Positions 1-8,026 of a stretch of DNA of 64,000 bases are shown in pieces. The stretch comes from Acidimicrobiales bacterium (GTDB lineage Bacteria; Actinomycetota; Acidimicrobiia; Acidimicrobiales; SZUA-35), in contig JAHDBV010000001.1 of assembly GCA_020630195.1 (NCBI GenBank), positions 4,506-68,505 of the forward strand, written 5' to 3'. Every line of letters begins with the position of its first letter. The first letter of the stretch is position 1. Under the pieces are notes generated by a model. It searched no databases, was not told the DNA's origin, and saw only the letters and a program-made list of their open reading frames with translations. A program made the translations under genes and the position numbers.

Positions 1-1257
1 GTAGCGGGGCACCGTGGCGTTGGCGACGGCGGCGACCATCTTGGCGCCGTTCTTCGCGATGCCACCGGCCTCGGAGTCCTTGCCGACCATGTACCCCGAG
101 GTGTTCTGGAGGAACAGCAGCGGCACCCGCCGCTGCTCGCAGAGCTCGATGAAGTGGGTCGCCTTGAGCGCCGACTCGGAGAAGATGATCCCGTTGTTGG
201 CGATGATGCCGACCTGGTGGCCCCAGATCCGGGCGAAGCCACACACGATCGAGGTGCCCCATTCGGGCTTGAACGCCCGGAACCGCGACCCGTCGACGAG
301 ACGGAGGATCACCTCGGTGGCGTCGAAGGGGATCCGGTCGTCGGCGGAGATGATGCCGTAGAGCTCGGCGGGGTCGAACACGGGGGGTTCCGGGTCGGAG
401 ACGTCGAGCCAACCGGTCGGCTCGTCGATGCGGCGCTGGTTGGTGTCCTCACACCAGCGACGCAGTCGCCCGTAGGCCTCGGCTTCGGTGGCCGCGATCT
501 CGTCGGAGACACCGGAGGTTCGGGTGTGGACGACGGCACCACCGAGTTCGTCGGCGTCGACGATCTCGCCGAGGGCCGCTTTCACGATCGGGGGGCCGCC
601 GAGGAAGATCCGGCCGATGCCCTCGACCATGATCACCTCGTCGGACAGCGCGGGCACGTAGGCGCCACCGGCGGTGCACCCGCCGAGCACGACCGAGAGC
701 TGTGGGAGACCGCGGGCCGACAGCCGGGCCTGGCGGTAGAAGCTGCCCCCGAAGTGGTCCTTGTCGGGGAAGATCTCGTCCTGGAGCGGGAGGAAGGCCC
801 CGCCGGAGTCGACGAGGTAGATGACCCCGAGGTCGTTCTCCTCCGCGATGTCCTGGGCCCGGACGTGTTTCTTGATCGCCATGGGCACGAGCGAGCCGCC
901 CTTGACCGTGGCGTCGTTGGCGATGAAGACGTAGGGCACGCCGTGGACGAGACCGATGCCGGTCACGATCCCCGCGCCGGGCACGGTGTCGTTGCCGTCG
1001 GCGTCGTCGTGTTGGCCGTAGCCGGCGAGTGTCGAGAACTCGAGGAACGGCGACCCCTCGTCGATCACCATGTCGATCCGGTCCCGGACCATCACCTTGC
1101 CCCGACCGAGATGGCGGTCGATCGAGCGTCGGCGCCCGGGCCCGCCGTCGATGGCGTACTGGAGCCGGTCGGCGAGGGTGGCGGCGAGTGCCCGGTTGGC
1201 GTCGGTGTTCTCGGCGAAGCCGGGTGAACCCGTGTCGATGCGGCTGGTGGGGGCCAT
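1..1257 (-). CDS. acyl-CoA carboxylase carboxyltransferase (beta) subunit, 3' end cut by window
   Basis: Biotin-dependent carboxyltransferase that moves CO2 from biotin to an acyl-CoA. I read 419 codons on the minus strand with no stop; the ORF track omits it because it runs off the window. Seen: 'DEIFPDKDHFGGSFY', the glycine-rich 'VVLGGCTAGGAYVPA' and 'FLQNTSGYMVG', in the order of the carboxyltransferase fold. The first of these is characteristic of methylcrotonyl-CoA carboxylase beta (leucine breakdown), although propionyl- or geranyl-CoA subunits are close relatives. The ATG shares one base with the TGA of the upstream TetR gene (TGATG), so the two are probably co-transcribed and the regulator probably controls this pathway. 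Substrate is inferred. Confidence 0.88.
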   Translation of the reverse strand, partial: MAPTSRIDTGSPGFAENTDANRALAATLADRLQYAIDGGPGRRRSIDRHLGRGKVMVRDRIDMVIDEGSPFLEFSTLAGYGQHDDADGNDTVPGAGIVTGIGLVHGVPYVFIANDATVKGGSLVPMAIKKHVRAQDIAEENDLGVIYLVDSGGAFLPLQDEIFPDKDHFGGSFYRQARLSARGLPQLSVVLGGCTAGGAYVPALSDEVIMVEGIGRIFLGGPPIVKAALGEIVDADELGGAVVHTRTSGVSDEIAATEAEAYGRLRRWCEDTNQRRIDEPTGWLDVSDPEPPVFDPAELYGIISADDRIPFDATEVILRLVDGSRFRAFKPEWGTSIVCGFARIWGHQVGIIANNGIIFSESALKATHFIELCEQRRVPLLFLQNTSGYMVGKDSEAGGIAKNGAKMVAAVANATVPRY

Positions 1258-1895
1258 CAGCGGTCCTCTCGGGGATCGGGGGTGTGCTCGGCGGCGACGC
1301 CGGACCAGACCTGGCGGGCGAGGGCGGCGGCCACGGTGTCGAGGTCGCCGCGTTCGGGATCGAACCACTCGACCGAGGCGTTCATGGCTCCGAACAACGT
1401 GAGGCGGAGCACGGGGATCGACACGGTCGGGTCGAGGGCACCGTCGGTGACGAACGATTCGAGCAGGGCGGTCCAGCGTGCTTCGTAGGCGTCGCGGGCG
1501 GGGAGGATCTCGGCTCGCACCGCTGCCGGGGCGAGCCGGAAGGCGGTCACGTGGGCCGCCGTGTACGGGCCGTTCTCATAGAGGGCGGCGAGATGGGCAC
1601 GCACGTGGCGGGCGAATCGCTCGCCCGCCGCGTCGGCACGGGCGCCGGCTGCCGCCTCGTCGAAGGCGACCTCCATGATCTCCATGCCACGGTGGAACAC
1701 CGACGCCAGCAGGTCGTCCTTCGAGGCGAAGTGGTAGTAGATCGAGCCCGCCTTGATGCCCACGGCGGCGGCCACGTCCCGCAGGCTCGTCTCGGCGAAG
1801 CCCCGTTCGAGGAACATCGCCGCCGACGCGTCGAGGATGCGCTGCCGCCCCGGTGGAGCGGCGGTGCCGGCGGGTGGTGGGGTCGTGAGAGCCAC
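1257..1895 (-). CDS. TetR/AcrR-family transcriptional regulator
   Basis: A 212-aa repressor-type regulator. The N-terminal TetR helix-turn-helix lies at about residues 17-63 ('RQRILDASAAMFLERGF', 'TSLRDVAAAVGIKAGSIYYHF'), followed by a helical ligand-binding domain with no ligand signature I can name. It is directly upstream of, and overlaps by one base, the acyl-CoA carboxylase gene, so it probably responds to an acyl-CoA or catabolic intermediate. The GTG start lies 5 nt after a TAGGGT hexamer, suggesting a leaderless transcript. A perfect 18-bp palindrome adjoins that hexamer, the usual arrangement for autorepression. The ligand is inferred, not visible. Confidence 0.9.
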   Translation of the reverse strand: MALTTPPPAGTAAPPGRQRILDASAAMFLERGFAETSLRDVAAAVGIKAGSIYYHFASKDDLLASVFHRGMEIMEVAFDEAAAGARADAAGERFARHVRAHLAALYENGPYTAAHVTAFRLAPAAVRAEILPARDAYEARWTALLESFVTDGALDPTVSIPVLRLTLFGAMNASVEWFDPERGDLDTVAAALARQVWSGVAAEHTPDPREDR

Positions 1896-1900
1896 ACCGC

Positions 1901-1923
1901 ACCCTACCTAACGGCCGTTAGGT
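1901..1923 (-). promoter_or_regulatory. TetR operator palindrome and -10 element
   Basis: ACCTAACGGCCGTTAGGT (1906-1923) is a perfect 18-bp inverted repeat. On the minus strand the -10-like TAGGGT (1906-1901) follows it directly, with the TetR GTG 5 nt further on. The palindrome covers the spacer region of that promoter and also contains the stop codon of the upstream histidine kinase. Size, symmetry and position fit a TetR dimer site for autoregulation. Confidence 0.75.
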
Positions 1924-3291
1924 GTCAAGCGCCGGGAGCTCGACGAGGAGCTCCGCTCCCCCGAGCGACGACGAGCCGACCGTGACCGCACCCCCGTGCT
2001 CGGCGACGATGCGCCGCACGATCGCGAGCCCCAGTCCCGAACCTCCGGCACCCCTGGTCCTCGCGTCGTCGAGCCGCGTGAAGCGGTCGAAGACCCGCTC
2101 CCGGTCGGCCGGTGCGATCCCGTCGCCGTCGTCGCCGACCCGGAGGACGGCCCGACCGTCGACGACGGCCAGGTCGAGGCGGACCCGCCCGTCCGCGTGC
2201 CGGGCGGCGTTGTCGAGCAGGTTCGCGACGACCCGTCCGAGGGGGCCGACCCGCCCCGCGACACGCACGGGCTCGACGCCGGCGACCTCGACGGTCACCC
2301 GGTCGTGACGCCGCTGGAGCCGCTCGGCCTCGTCGAACACCAGCTCCTCGAGATCCACCACCCCGGGCTCCTCGGTCGGGCCCGCCGCCGGCTCGGTCCG
2401 GGCCAGGTACAGCAGGTCGTCGACCAGGCGTTGCAGCCGCTCGGTCTCACCGACGAGGGTCGCCCGCTCGTCGGGGTGGGCCGCCAGACCGGGCGAGGTC
2501 TCCACCACCGCACGCAGGTTGGCCACCGGGCTCTTGAGTTCGTGGGAGGCATCCGCGATGAAGCGTCGCTGCTCGGCGGCGTGGGCCTCGGTCCGACCGA
2601 GCAGGCCGTTCATCGTCTCGGCGAGGTCGCTGATCTCGTCGTCGGTCGGGGGGACACCGACCCGGCCACCGGTCCCGGCGAGGCGGTCGACGTCGCGACG
2701 CAGCGCATCGACCGGTCGCAACGCCGCCCCGACGATCCGCCACGCACCGAGCCCGGCGGCGAGGGCCAACAACGGCACACCGATCGCGAGTGCCGTGCGT
2801 TCGACCCGACGGGGCCCGTCGAGTTGTTCGGTCTCCGATCCGACGACCACGGTTCCGGCGGACCCGTCGGCCACGGCGACCCGGAGGGTCTCGAGCTCGA
2901 TCTCGACGGTGCCGTCGTCCTCCACTCCCCGCACCGTGACCTCCTGATCCACCACCGAACCCGCCGGCGGCGCCACGTAGGCGGCCGGGTCGACGAGGCC
3001 GGCGGCGGCGAGCACCACACCGGAGGCGTCGTACACGACGACGAACTCCTCCTCGCCGAGGGTGTCGGCCAGGGTCGTCGGCGCGGCCCCGGCGGCGAGC
3101 AGTGCGACGCGATCGTCGACACGGGACACGAGCGCCCGATCGAACGCGTCACGGGCGGTGGCGGCGAGCAGGACGTCCAGGCCGATCGCGGCGACGACGA
3201 GTGCGACGAGCACCAGGGTCGTGGCCCCGAGGGTGATCCGGCCCTGCACCGTGGCGAGGGCCCGGCGCACCCTGACGACGACCGCCGTCAC
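1918..3291 (-). CDS. two-component sensor histidine kinase
   Basis: A 457-aa membrane kinase. One N-terminal membrane helix (about residues 18-40), an extracytoplasmic sensor of about 120 residues, a second helix (about 165-190) leading into a HAMP-like linker, the HisKA phospho-acceptor 'ADASHELKSPVANLR', and an ATPase domain with N box 'NLLDNAARHA', 'GDDGDGIAP' and 'GSGLGLAIVRRI'. The GTG start overlaps the response-regulator stop (GTGA), so the pair is translationally coupled. It ends a minus-strand run with ApbE and ferric-reductase-like genes, so a redox or envelope signal is likely. The signal itself cannot be read from the sequence. Confidence 0.92.
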   Translation of the reverse strand: MTAVVVRVRRALATVQGRITLGATTLVLVALVVAAIGLDVLLAATARDAFDRALVSRVDDRVALLAAGAAPTTLADTLGEEEFVVVYDASGVVLAAAGLVDPAAYVAPPAGSVVDQEVTVRGVEDDGTVEIELETLRVAVADGSAGTVVVGSETEQLDGPRRVERTALAIGVPLLALAAGLGAWRIVGAALRPVDALRRDVDRLAGTGGRVGVPPTDDEISDLAETMNGLLGRTEAHAAEQRRFIADASHELKSPVANLRAVVETSPGLAAHPDERATLVGETERLQRLVDDLLYLARTEPAAGPTEEPGVVDLEELVFDEAERLQRRHDRVTVEVAGVEPVRVAGRVGPLGRVVANLLDNAARHADGRVRLDLAVVDGRAVLRVGDDGDGIAPADRERVFDRFTRLDDARTRGAGGSGLGLAIVRRIVAEHGGAVTVGSSSLGGAELLVELPALDT

Positions 3292-3971
3292 GAGCGACCT
3301 CCGTCGACCCGCAGGCGATACCCGGCGCCCCGCACGGTCTCGATCGACCGGGTCCCGAACGGGTCGTCGATCTTCTTGCGCAACGATCGGACGTAGACCT
3401 CGACGATGTTGAGATCGCCGTCGAAGTGGAGGTCCCAGACCTTGTCGACGATCTCGCTCTTCGACACCACCTCGCCGAGGCGGCGGGCGAGCTGTTCGAG
3501 CACGGCGAACTCGCGGCTCGTGAGCCCGAGGTCGTCGTCACCCCGGCGGGCCGAGCGCGCCGCCGGGTCGACCACGAGGTCGCCGGCCGTGATCTCGGTC
3601 GGTGCGGCGCCACCCCGCCGGCGCAGCAGCGCCCGCAGCCGCGCCACGAGCACCACGAACGAGAACGGCTTCGTCAGGTAGTCGTCGGCACCGAGATCGA
3701 TGCCCTCCGCCTCGTCGAGCTCACCCCGCTTGGCGGTGAGCATCAGGATCGGCGTCCAGTTCTCCTCGGCCCGCAAGCTCCGACACACCTCGTAGCCGTT
3801 GCGGCCGGGCAGCATCAGGTCGAGCACGATCGCGTCGTAGGGGAACTCGCGGGCCATCCAGAGCCCGTCGTCGCCGTTGTCGGCCTCGTCGACGGCGAAG
3901 CCCTCGGCCTCGAGACCACGGCGCAGCGACGCCCGCATCGGGGCTTCGTCCTCGACGATCAACACGCGCAT
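3288..3971 (-). CDS. OmpR/PhoB-family response regulator
   Basis: 227 aa. Receiver domain with acidic residues in 'VEDEAP', phospho-acceptor Asp in 'DAIVLDLMLPG' and the 'LTAKR' and 'YLTKPFS' switch motifs, then a winged-helix DNA-binding domain ('LTSREFAVLEQLARR', 'VEVYVRSLRKKID', 'TVRGAGYRL'). The track extends the ORF to 4634, but the receiver fold begins at the ATG at 3971; anything upstream would overlap the ferric-reductase-like gene in another frame. It lies 11 nt after that gene and overlaps the kinase. OmpR-type regulators bind direct repeats spaced about 10-11 bp, and six such half-sites precede this operon (6453-6510), so autoregulation is likely. Confidence 0.93.
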   Translation of the reverse strand: MRVLIVEDEAPMRASLRRGLEAEGFAVDEADNGDDGLWMAREFPYDAIVLDLMLPGRNGYEVCRSLRAEENWTPILMLTAKRGELDEAEGIDLGADDYLTKPFSFVVLVARLRALLRRRGGAAPTEITAGDLVVDPAARSARRGDDDLGLTSREFAVLEQLARRLGEVVSKSEIVDKVWDLHFDGDLNIVEVYVRSLRKKIDDPFGTRSIETVRGAGYRLRVDGGRS

Positions 3972-3982
3972 CGCTGCGGACC

Positions 3983-4546
3983 CTACGCGGCGACCGGCGC
4001 CGACCGGTCGACGAGGGCGCGCCACGCCGTCAGCCCGGTGACGAGACCGACCAGGGCGGCGAGACCGACGAGGGCGACGGGATGATCCGCGTCGGTCCCC
4101 GCGGCGATGCCGTGCACGGCGCCGGCGGCGAGCGCCAGATACGACGAGAGGTGGACGAGATGCCACAGGCGCCGGGGCAGGCGCCGCATCAGCAGCGACG
4201 TGACCTGGACCACGACGAGCAACCAGAACGAGACGACGCCCCAGGCGACCGCGACGGGCTGCCACTCCGAGGCGAACGGCACCAGCAGATCCACGGCGGT
4301 GAACGTCACGAACGAGTCGGCCACGAGTGCCCCCATGTGGGCGAGGGTGAACGCCACCGTGAGCCCGGCCAGCCATCGATGCAGATCGACCAACGCGGCC
4401 GCCCGGGCCGACGCCCCGAGGAAGCGGCTGTGGGCCAGCAGCCCCCACAGCACCGACGCCACCATCGCGACGAGTGCCACGATGCCGGTCGCCCGGGCGA
4501 CCCACCACCAGAGCTGCTCGGCGGCGAGCATCTCGGCGGGCGTCAC
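3983..4546 (-). CDS. ferric-reductase-like transmembrane protein (haem membrane domain)
   Basis: 187 aa with about five membrane helices. Histidines sit in or next to helices ('DLHRWLAG', 'LAHMGAL', 'WHLVHLSSY', 'AVHGIAAG'), the pattern of ferric-reductase-like or YedZ-like cytochrome b membrane domains. There is no flavin or NAD domain, so it would need a partner for electrons. The GTG overlaps the ApbE stop (GTGA). Its position between a flavin transferase and a redox-type two-component system suggests a membrane electron-transfer role. Whether it reduces iron, a flavoprotein or something else is unknown. Confidence 0.8.
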   Translation of the reverse strand: MTPAEMLAAEQLWWWVARATGIVALVAMVASVLWGLLAHSRFLGASARAAALVDLHRWLAGLTVAFTLAHMGALVADSFVTFTAVDLLVPFASEWQPVAVAWGVVSFWLLVVVQVTSLLMRRLPRRLWHLVHLSSYLALAAGAVHGIAAGTDADHPVALVGLAALVGLVTGLTAWRALVDRSAPVAA

Positions 4547-5604
4547 GATCCCGTCCCCGGGGCGAGGTGGATGTGGCCGACGGGAGCGTGGCCGAACAGG
4601 CGGCGCTCATCGCCCTCGGTGACGACCAGCGCACGGACGCCGAGCCCGATGGCGAGCCGATCGAGCGTGTCCCGCCCGGCGCCTCGCCCGGCGGTCACGA
4701 AGATCGCCTTCGATGCGACCTCGGCACCCACGGCGGTCGGCGCCAGCACGGTGACGACCGACGGACACCAGGGGGCACCGGTGGCGACCGGGCGCCCGGT
4801 TCCCGGATCGATCAGATGATGGCGTCCGTCGGCCCATCGCCGACGGCGGTTCGTCGTCGTGGCGCAGGCCCGCTCGATGGTCAGATCCACCGACACCCCG
4901 ACGCCGTCGGGGTGCACGGCGGGTTCCACCAGTCGGATCGGCCAGCCCGAGCCGTCGTCGGGCGGGCGCCCGGCGACGGCGATGTCGCCACCGAGGTCGA
5001 CGAGCGCACCGTCGACGCCGACGTGGCCCATCAGCATCGACACGACGAGATCGGCGGCGAGCCCCTTGCCGACCCCACCCGGGTCGATCCGACAACCCGC
5101 GGGCAGCCGGACCGTGCCCCGACGATGATCGAGCACGACACCGTCGAGTCCGGACGCCGCTGCGGGCTTCGGATCGACCGGGCGGCCGATCGGGTCGACC
5201 TCGTCGAAGGTCCGGTCGTACCCGAGGGCCTCGAGCACCGGCAGGACCGTCGGGTCGAAGACCCGACCCGAGGTCAACCAGCCACGACGGAGCTCGGCGA
5301 CGAGGCGGAGTGTGTCGGGGTGGACCGGCTCGGCCCATCCACCGGCCGCGTTGCAGCGGGAGATCTCCGAGTCGGGCAGGAAGCGACTCCATCGGGCCTC
5401 CAACTCGTCGAGCCGGGCCGCCGCGTCGTCCAGCAGACGCCGAGCCCACGCCCCGATCGGCTCGGACGACGTCGCCGGATCGACGACGACACCGAGGTGT
5501 GCGGTCGTGCCCATGACCGTTCGGCGACGTTCCATCCACACCCGACCGCCGGGCGCCCCGGTCGATCCGGCGCCCGCGGTCCGGGTGGTCACGTCAGCTT
5601 CCAT
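4543..5604 (-). CDS. apbE: FAD:protein FMN transferase (ApbE family)
   Basis: 353 aa. ApbE enzymes split FAD and attach FMN covalently to Thr/Ser of target proteins in a Mg-dependent reaction. Seen: 'RTVMGTTAHLGVVV' at the N-terminus, 'RFLPDSEISRCNAAGG', 'IDPGGVGKGLAAD' (FAD/Mg site) and 'HHLIDPGTGRPV'. Length is normal for the family. No signal peptide or lipobox is visible, whereas many ApbE proteins are exported, so a cytoplasmic form is possible. No FMN-binding-domain target gene is present in the window. It overlaps the upstream small membrane protein by 11 bp and the downstream ferric-reductase-like gene by 4 bp, so it belongs to the same operon. Confidence 0.92.
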   Translation of the reverse strand: MEADVTTRTAGAGSTGAPGGRVWMERRRTVMGTTAHLGVVVDPATSSEPIGAWARRLLDDAAARLDELEARWSRFLPDSEISRCNAAGGWAEPVHPDTLRLVAELRRGWLTSGRVFDPTVLPVLEALGYDRTFDEVDPIGRPVDPKPAAASGLDGVVLDHRRGTVRLPAGCRIDPGGVGKGLAADLVVSMLMGHVGVDGALVDLGGDIAVAGRPPDDGSGWPIRLVEPAVHPDGVGVSVDLTIERACATTTNRRRRWADGRHHLIDPGTGRPVATGAPWCPSVVTVLAPTAVGAEVASKAIFVTAGRGAGRDTLDRLAIGLGVRALVVTEGDERRLFGHAPVGHIHLAPGTGS

Positions 5605-6076
5605 GGGTCTCGGCCACCGGCTCGCGCGGCGCCGGTGCCTCCGCCGCGGGTGCCGCGGCGGGGGTCGGATCGGCGACGGGGACGGGCTCCGCGACGACGG
5701 CGGCCGCCGGCTCCATCGGTCCCGTCTGGTTGATGACGACGGGGGCCGGCTGGACGACCACCTGCGGCGCGGGGATCTCGACGACGATCGTGCGGGGTTC
5801 GGGCGGCGACGAGGCGGCGGAGCTCGTCTGGGCCGCGAGCAGCCCGACGATGCCGATGCCCATGGAGGTGGCGACCGAGGCCGCCATGATCCGGGCCGGG
5901 GTGACTCCCGGCCGGGCGGGGCGGCCGGTGGCGGCTGCCGCCGAGCGTGTGGTGGTGGGTGCGGGGGTGGGGCCGGTGACGGGTGTGGACGGGCCGGGTG
6001 GCCCCCCGTCGGCGGCGGCTCGTCGACGGGCGGCGAGCTCCCGGGCCCGGGCGATGGCGTCGTCCCGATCAGTCAT
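5594..6076 (-). CDS. small single-pass membrane protein, Pro/Ala/Val-rich tail (hypothetical)
   Basis: 160 aa starting at 'MTDRDDAIARARELAARRR'; the track's longer form begins in the preceding gene and reads as a shadow. A charged N-terminal helix and a Pro/Thr/Ala linker precede one membrane segment ('MAASVATSMGIGIVGLLAAQT', about 73-93), then a low-complexity Pro/Val/Ala tail that would lie outside. No enzyme motif is visible. Its ATG overlaps the 106-aa gene upstream by 8 bp and its end overlaps apbE. The tight coupling suggests an accessory role in the ApbE/ferric-reductase system. I do not recognise a family. Confidence 0.7.
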   Translation of the reverse strand: MTDRDDAIARARELAARRRAAADGGPPGPSTPVTGPTPAPTTTRSAAAATGRPARPGVTPARIMAASVATSMGIGIVGLLAAQTSSAASSPPEPRTIVVEIPAPQVVVQPAPVVINQTGPMEPAAAVVAEPVPVADPTPAAAPAAEAPAPREPVAETHGS

Positions 6077-6389
6077 CGTCCTCGTCCTCATCCTCGTACT
6101 CCTCCGGTTCGGTGGCGGGTGCCGTCGGGGGCGGCGTGGCCGCCATCGGGTCGGCGGCCGCGGCGACACCGGCCTCGGACTCCGGCGCCGGTTCGGCGGC
6201 AGCGGCCGGGGTGGGGTCGGCGGTGTCGTCGACCGGGTCGGCGGTGACCGTCTCGACCACGATCTCGGGATCGCCGGCGGGCACGGGGGCGGCGCCGCCG
6301 AGGGCGCCGAGTGCTCCCGCTGCGGTCACGCCGACGAGGGCCAGTCCGGCGATCGTCGCGCCGATCCGTGCGGTGGTGGGGGAAACCAT
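6069..6389 (-). CDS. small exported or anchored protein with acidic C-terminus (hypothetical)
   Basis: 106 aa and the first gene of the minus-strand redox operon. A hydrophobic segment at about residues 9-32 could be a signal peptide or anchor; a Pro/Ala/Glu-rich linker follows and the protein ends in 'EEYEDEDEDDD', a possible metal-binding acidic tail. The start is supported by AAAGGAA 8-9 nt before the ATG. It overlaps the next gene by 8 bp. The phased CTGAAG-type array lies about 65-120 bp upstream. No family recognised; an extracytoplasmic metal or electron-acceptor interaction is only a guess from context. Confidence 0.65.
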   Translation of the reverse strand: MVSPTTARIGATIAGLALVGVTAAGALGALGGAAPVPAGDPEIVVETVTADPVDDTADPTPAAAAEPAPESEAGVAAAADPMAATPPPTAPATEPEEYEDEDEDDD

Positions 6390-6452
6390 GTCGATTCCTT
6401 TCGAAGGCCGACCCCGGGTGGATCGGATGCCGACGACGATCGACCACCCCGC

Positions 6453-6510
6453 CTGAGGCCACGCTGAAGTTCCCTGAAGACCTCCTCAGCGGGCTTCAGC
6501 GGCGCTTCAG
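6453..6510. promoter_or_regulatory. six phased CTGAAG-type half-sites between divergent redox genes
   Basis: On the plus strand CTGAGG (6453), CTGAAG (6464) and CTGAAG (6474) are followed by the reverse-orientation copies CCTCAG (6484), CTTCAG (6494) and CTTCAG (6505). Spacings are 11, 10, 10, 10 and 11 bp, so all six fall on one DNA face, three in each orientation. Phased direct repeats of about 6 bp are the usual binding pattern of OmpR-family regulators, and such a regulator is encoded in the operon on the left. The array probably controls both divergent units. Confidence 0.8.
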
Positions 6511-6533
6511 GTTCGGAGTCCGAAGGTGGGGCC

Positions 6534-8018
6534 ATGACCTCGACCGTGTCCCCCGACCCCACCTCGGCGCCGTCCGACGGCGGCACCAGCCCCACCCGGC
6601 GGGCCCGCGCGGCAGCCCCCGGCATCGCCCGCACGATGCTCGGCCGTCCCCGGGACTGGCGCCTTCCGCCCACCGGGCTGGTGCCCTCCCGGCGTCTGCG
6701 TCCCCACCTGGGCTGGCTCGGCCCGCTCGTGGTGCTCGCCTCGTGCCTCGCGATCTGGCCCGCCTTCGCCGGCGCCCGGGGCGAGGAGGGCGGCAGCGTC
6801 GCCTTCGGCCTCTACATCGGGGCGGTGTCGATCGTGCTCATGGCATGGAGCTTCGTGCTCGCCGTCCGCGCCCGCTGGATGGAGCCGTTCTTCGGCGGCA
6901 TGGACCGCATCTACCGGGCCCACCGTTGGGCCGGCGCACTCGCGATCCCCACCATGTTCCTGCACACCAGCATCGAACCCGAGATCGAGGGTGGCATCCG
7001 AGGGGCCGCCGAATCGGTCGCCGAATCGGCCGAGGGGCTCGCCGGCGTCGGCGAGTACATGCTCTACGCACTGGTCGCCATCAGCCTCGTCCGGTGGTTC
7101 CCCTACCGCTGGTGGCGCTGGACCCACAAGACCCTCGGGATCCCGTTCGCCTTCGCCAGTTGGCACTTCTACACCGCCGAGAAGACCTACGCGAACACCT
7201 CGGCGTGGGGATGGTTCTTCAACGGTGTCATGGTGGCCGGACTCGCCGCCTGGGTACACCGAGTCGGCCTCCGCGACATGTTCACCCGGGGCCACCGCTA
7301 CCGGATCACCCGGACCGAGGTCGACGCCTCGACGATCGAGATCGAGCTCGAACCCGTCGGCCGGAAGCTCGACCACCACGCCGGCCAGTTCGCGGTGCTC
7401 AAGCTCGACGCCCCCGGGCTGACCGAACCACACGTGTTCACCATCGCCTCGTCCCCCGACTCGCCGGTGATGCGCTTCTTCATCCGGGACCTCGGCGACT
7501 GGTCGCACAAGCTGCTCGCCGCCGACCTCGTCGGGACGACCGCACGGATCGAAGGCCCCTACGGCCACTTCGAACCCGTGCCGTCCTCCCCGGGCCGCAC
7601 GATCTGGGTCGCCGGAGGTGTCGGCATCACCCCGTTCCTGTCCCAGATCGACGCCCTGGCGCCCGGCGAACCCGGCCCGACCACCCCGCACCTCATCTAC
7701 TGCGTACCCGACGCATCGGCCGCCACCGCGAGGGCGGCGCTGCGGGCGGCCGCCGACGAGGGGCGGATCACGCTCGACGTGGTCGCCTCCCGCGACGGCC
7801 GCCGGTTCGGGCCCGACATGCTCACCGCCGCACTGGCGGGCCACGATCCGGCCACGGCACACGTCGCGACGTGCGGCCCGGCGGGCCTGGTGAAGGCCGC
7901 CGCCTCGGCCGCCGATCGGGCCGGGGTCACCTCGATCATGACCGAGGACTTCGACATCCGCTCCGGCGTCGGCCCCGATCTCTCCCGCCAGATCGACCGG
8001 CTGCTGCCGGTCGGCTGA
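6534..8018 (+). CDS. ferric-reductase-type membrane flavin/NAD(P)H oxidoreductase
   Basis: 494 aa. A Pro/Arg-rich N-terminus of about 60 residues, then a multi-helix haem membrane domain with paired histidines ('RAHRWAGALAIPTMFLH', 'THKTLGIPFAFASWHFY'), an FAD-binding beta barrel (about 255-360, 'HAGQFAVLKL', 'HVFTIASSP') and a ferredoxin-reductase NAD domain ('WVAGGVGITPFLSQ', 'VATCGPAGLVKAA'). It should carry electrons from cytosolic NAD(P)H through FAD and haem to an acceptor outside or in the membrane. It is divergent from the ApbE operon across the six-site array. GGTGGGG precedes the ATG. Acceptor unknown: ferric iron, oxygen and flavoprotein targets are all possible. Confidence 0.87.
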   Translation: MTSTVSPDPTSAPSDGGTSPTRRARAAAPGIARTMLGRPRDWRLPPTGLVPSRRLRPHLGWLGPLVVLASCLAIWPAFAGARGEEGGSVAFGLYIGAVSIVLMAWSFVLAVRARWMEPFFGGMDRIYRAHRWAGALAIPTMFLHTSIEPEIEGGIRGAAESVAESAEGLAGVGEYMLYALVAISLVRWFPYRWWRWTHKTLGIPFAFASWHFYTAEKTYANTSAWGWFFNGVMVAGLAAWVHRVGLRDMFTRGHRYRITRTEVDASTIEIELEPVGRKLDHHAGQFAVLKLDAPGLTEPHVFTIASSPDSPVMRFFIRDLGDWSHKLLAADLVGTTARIEGPYGHFEPVPSSPGRTIWVAGGVGITPFLSQIDALAPGEPGPTTPHLIYCVPDASAATARAALRAAADEGRITLDVVASRDGRRFGPDMLTAALAGHDPATAHVATCGPAGLVKAAASAADRAGVTSIMTEDFDIRSGVGPDLSRQIDRLLPVG

Positions 8019-8026
8019 CGATCGGC

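Noticed and set aside
154-1985. Plus-strand ORFs of 357 and 318 aa
   Set aside because: They are antisense to the carboxyltransferase and TetR genes, which have clear motifs on the minus strand.
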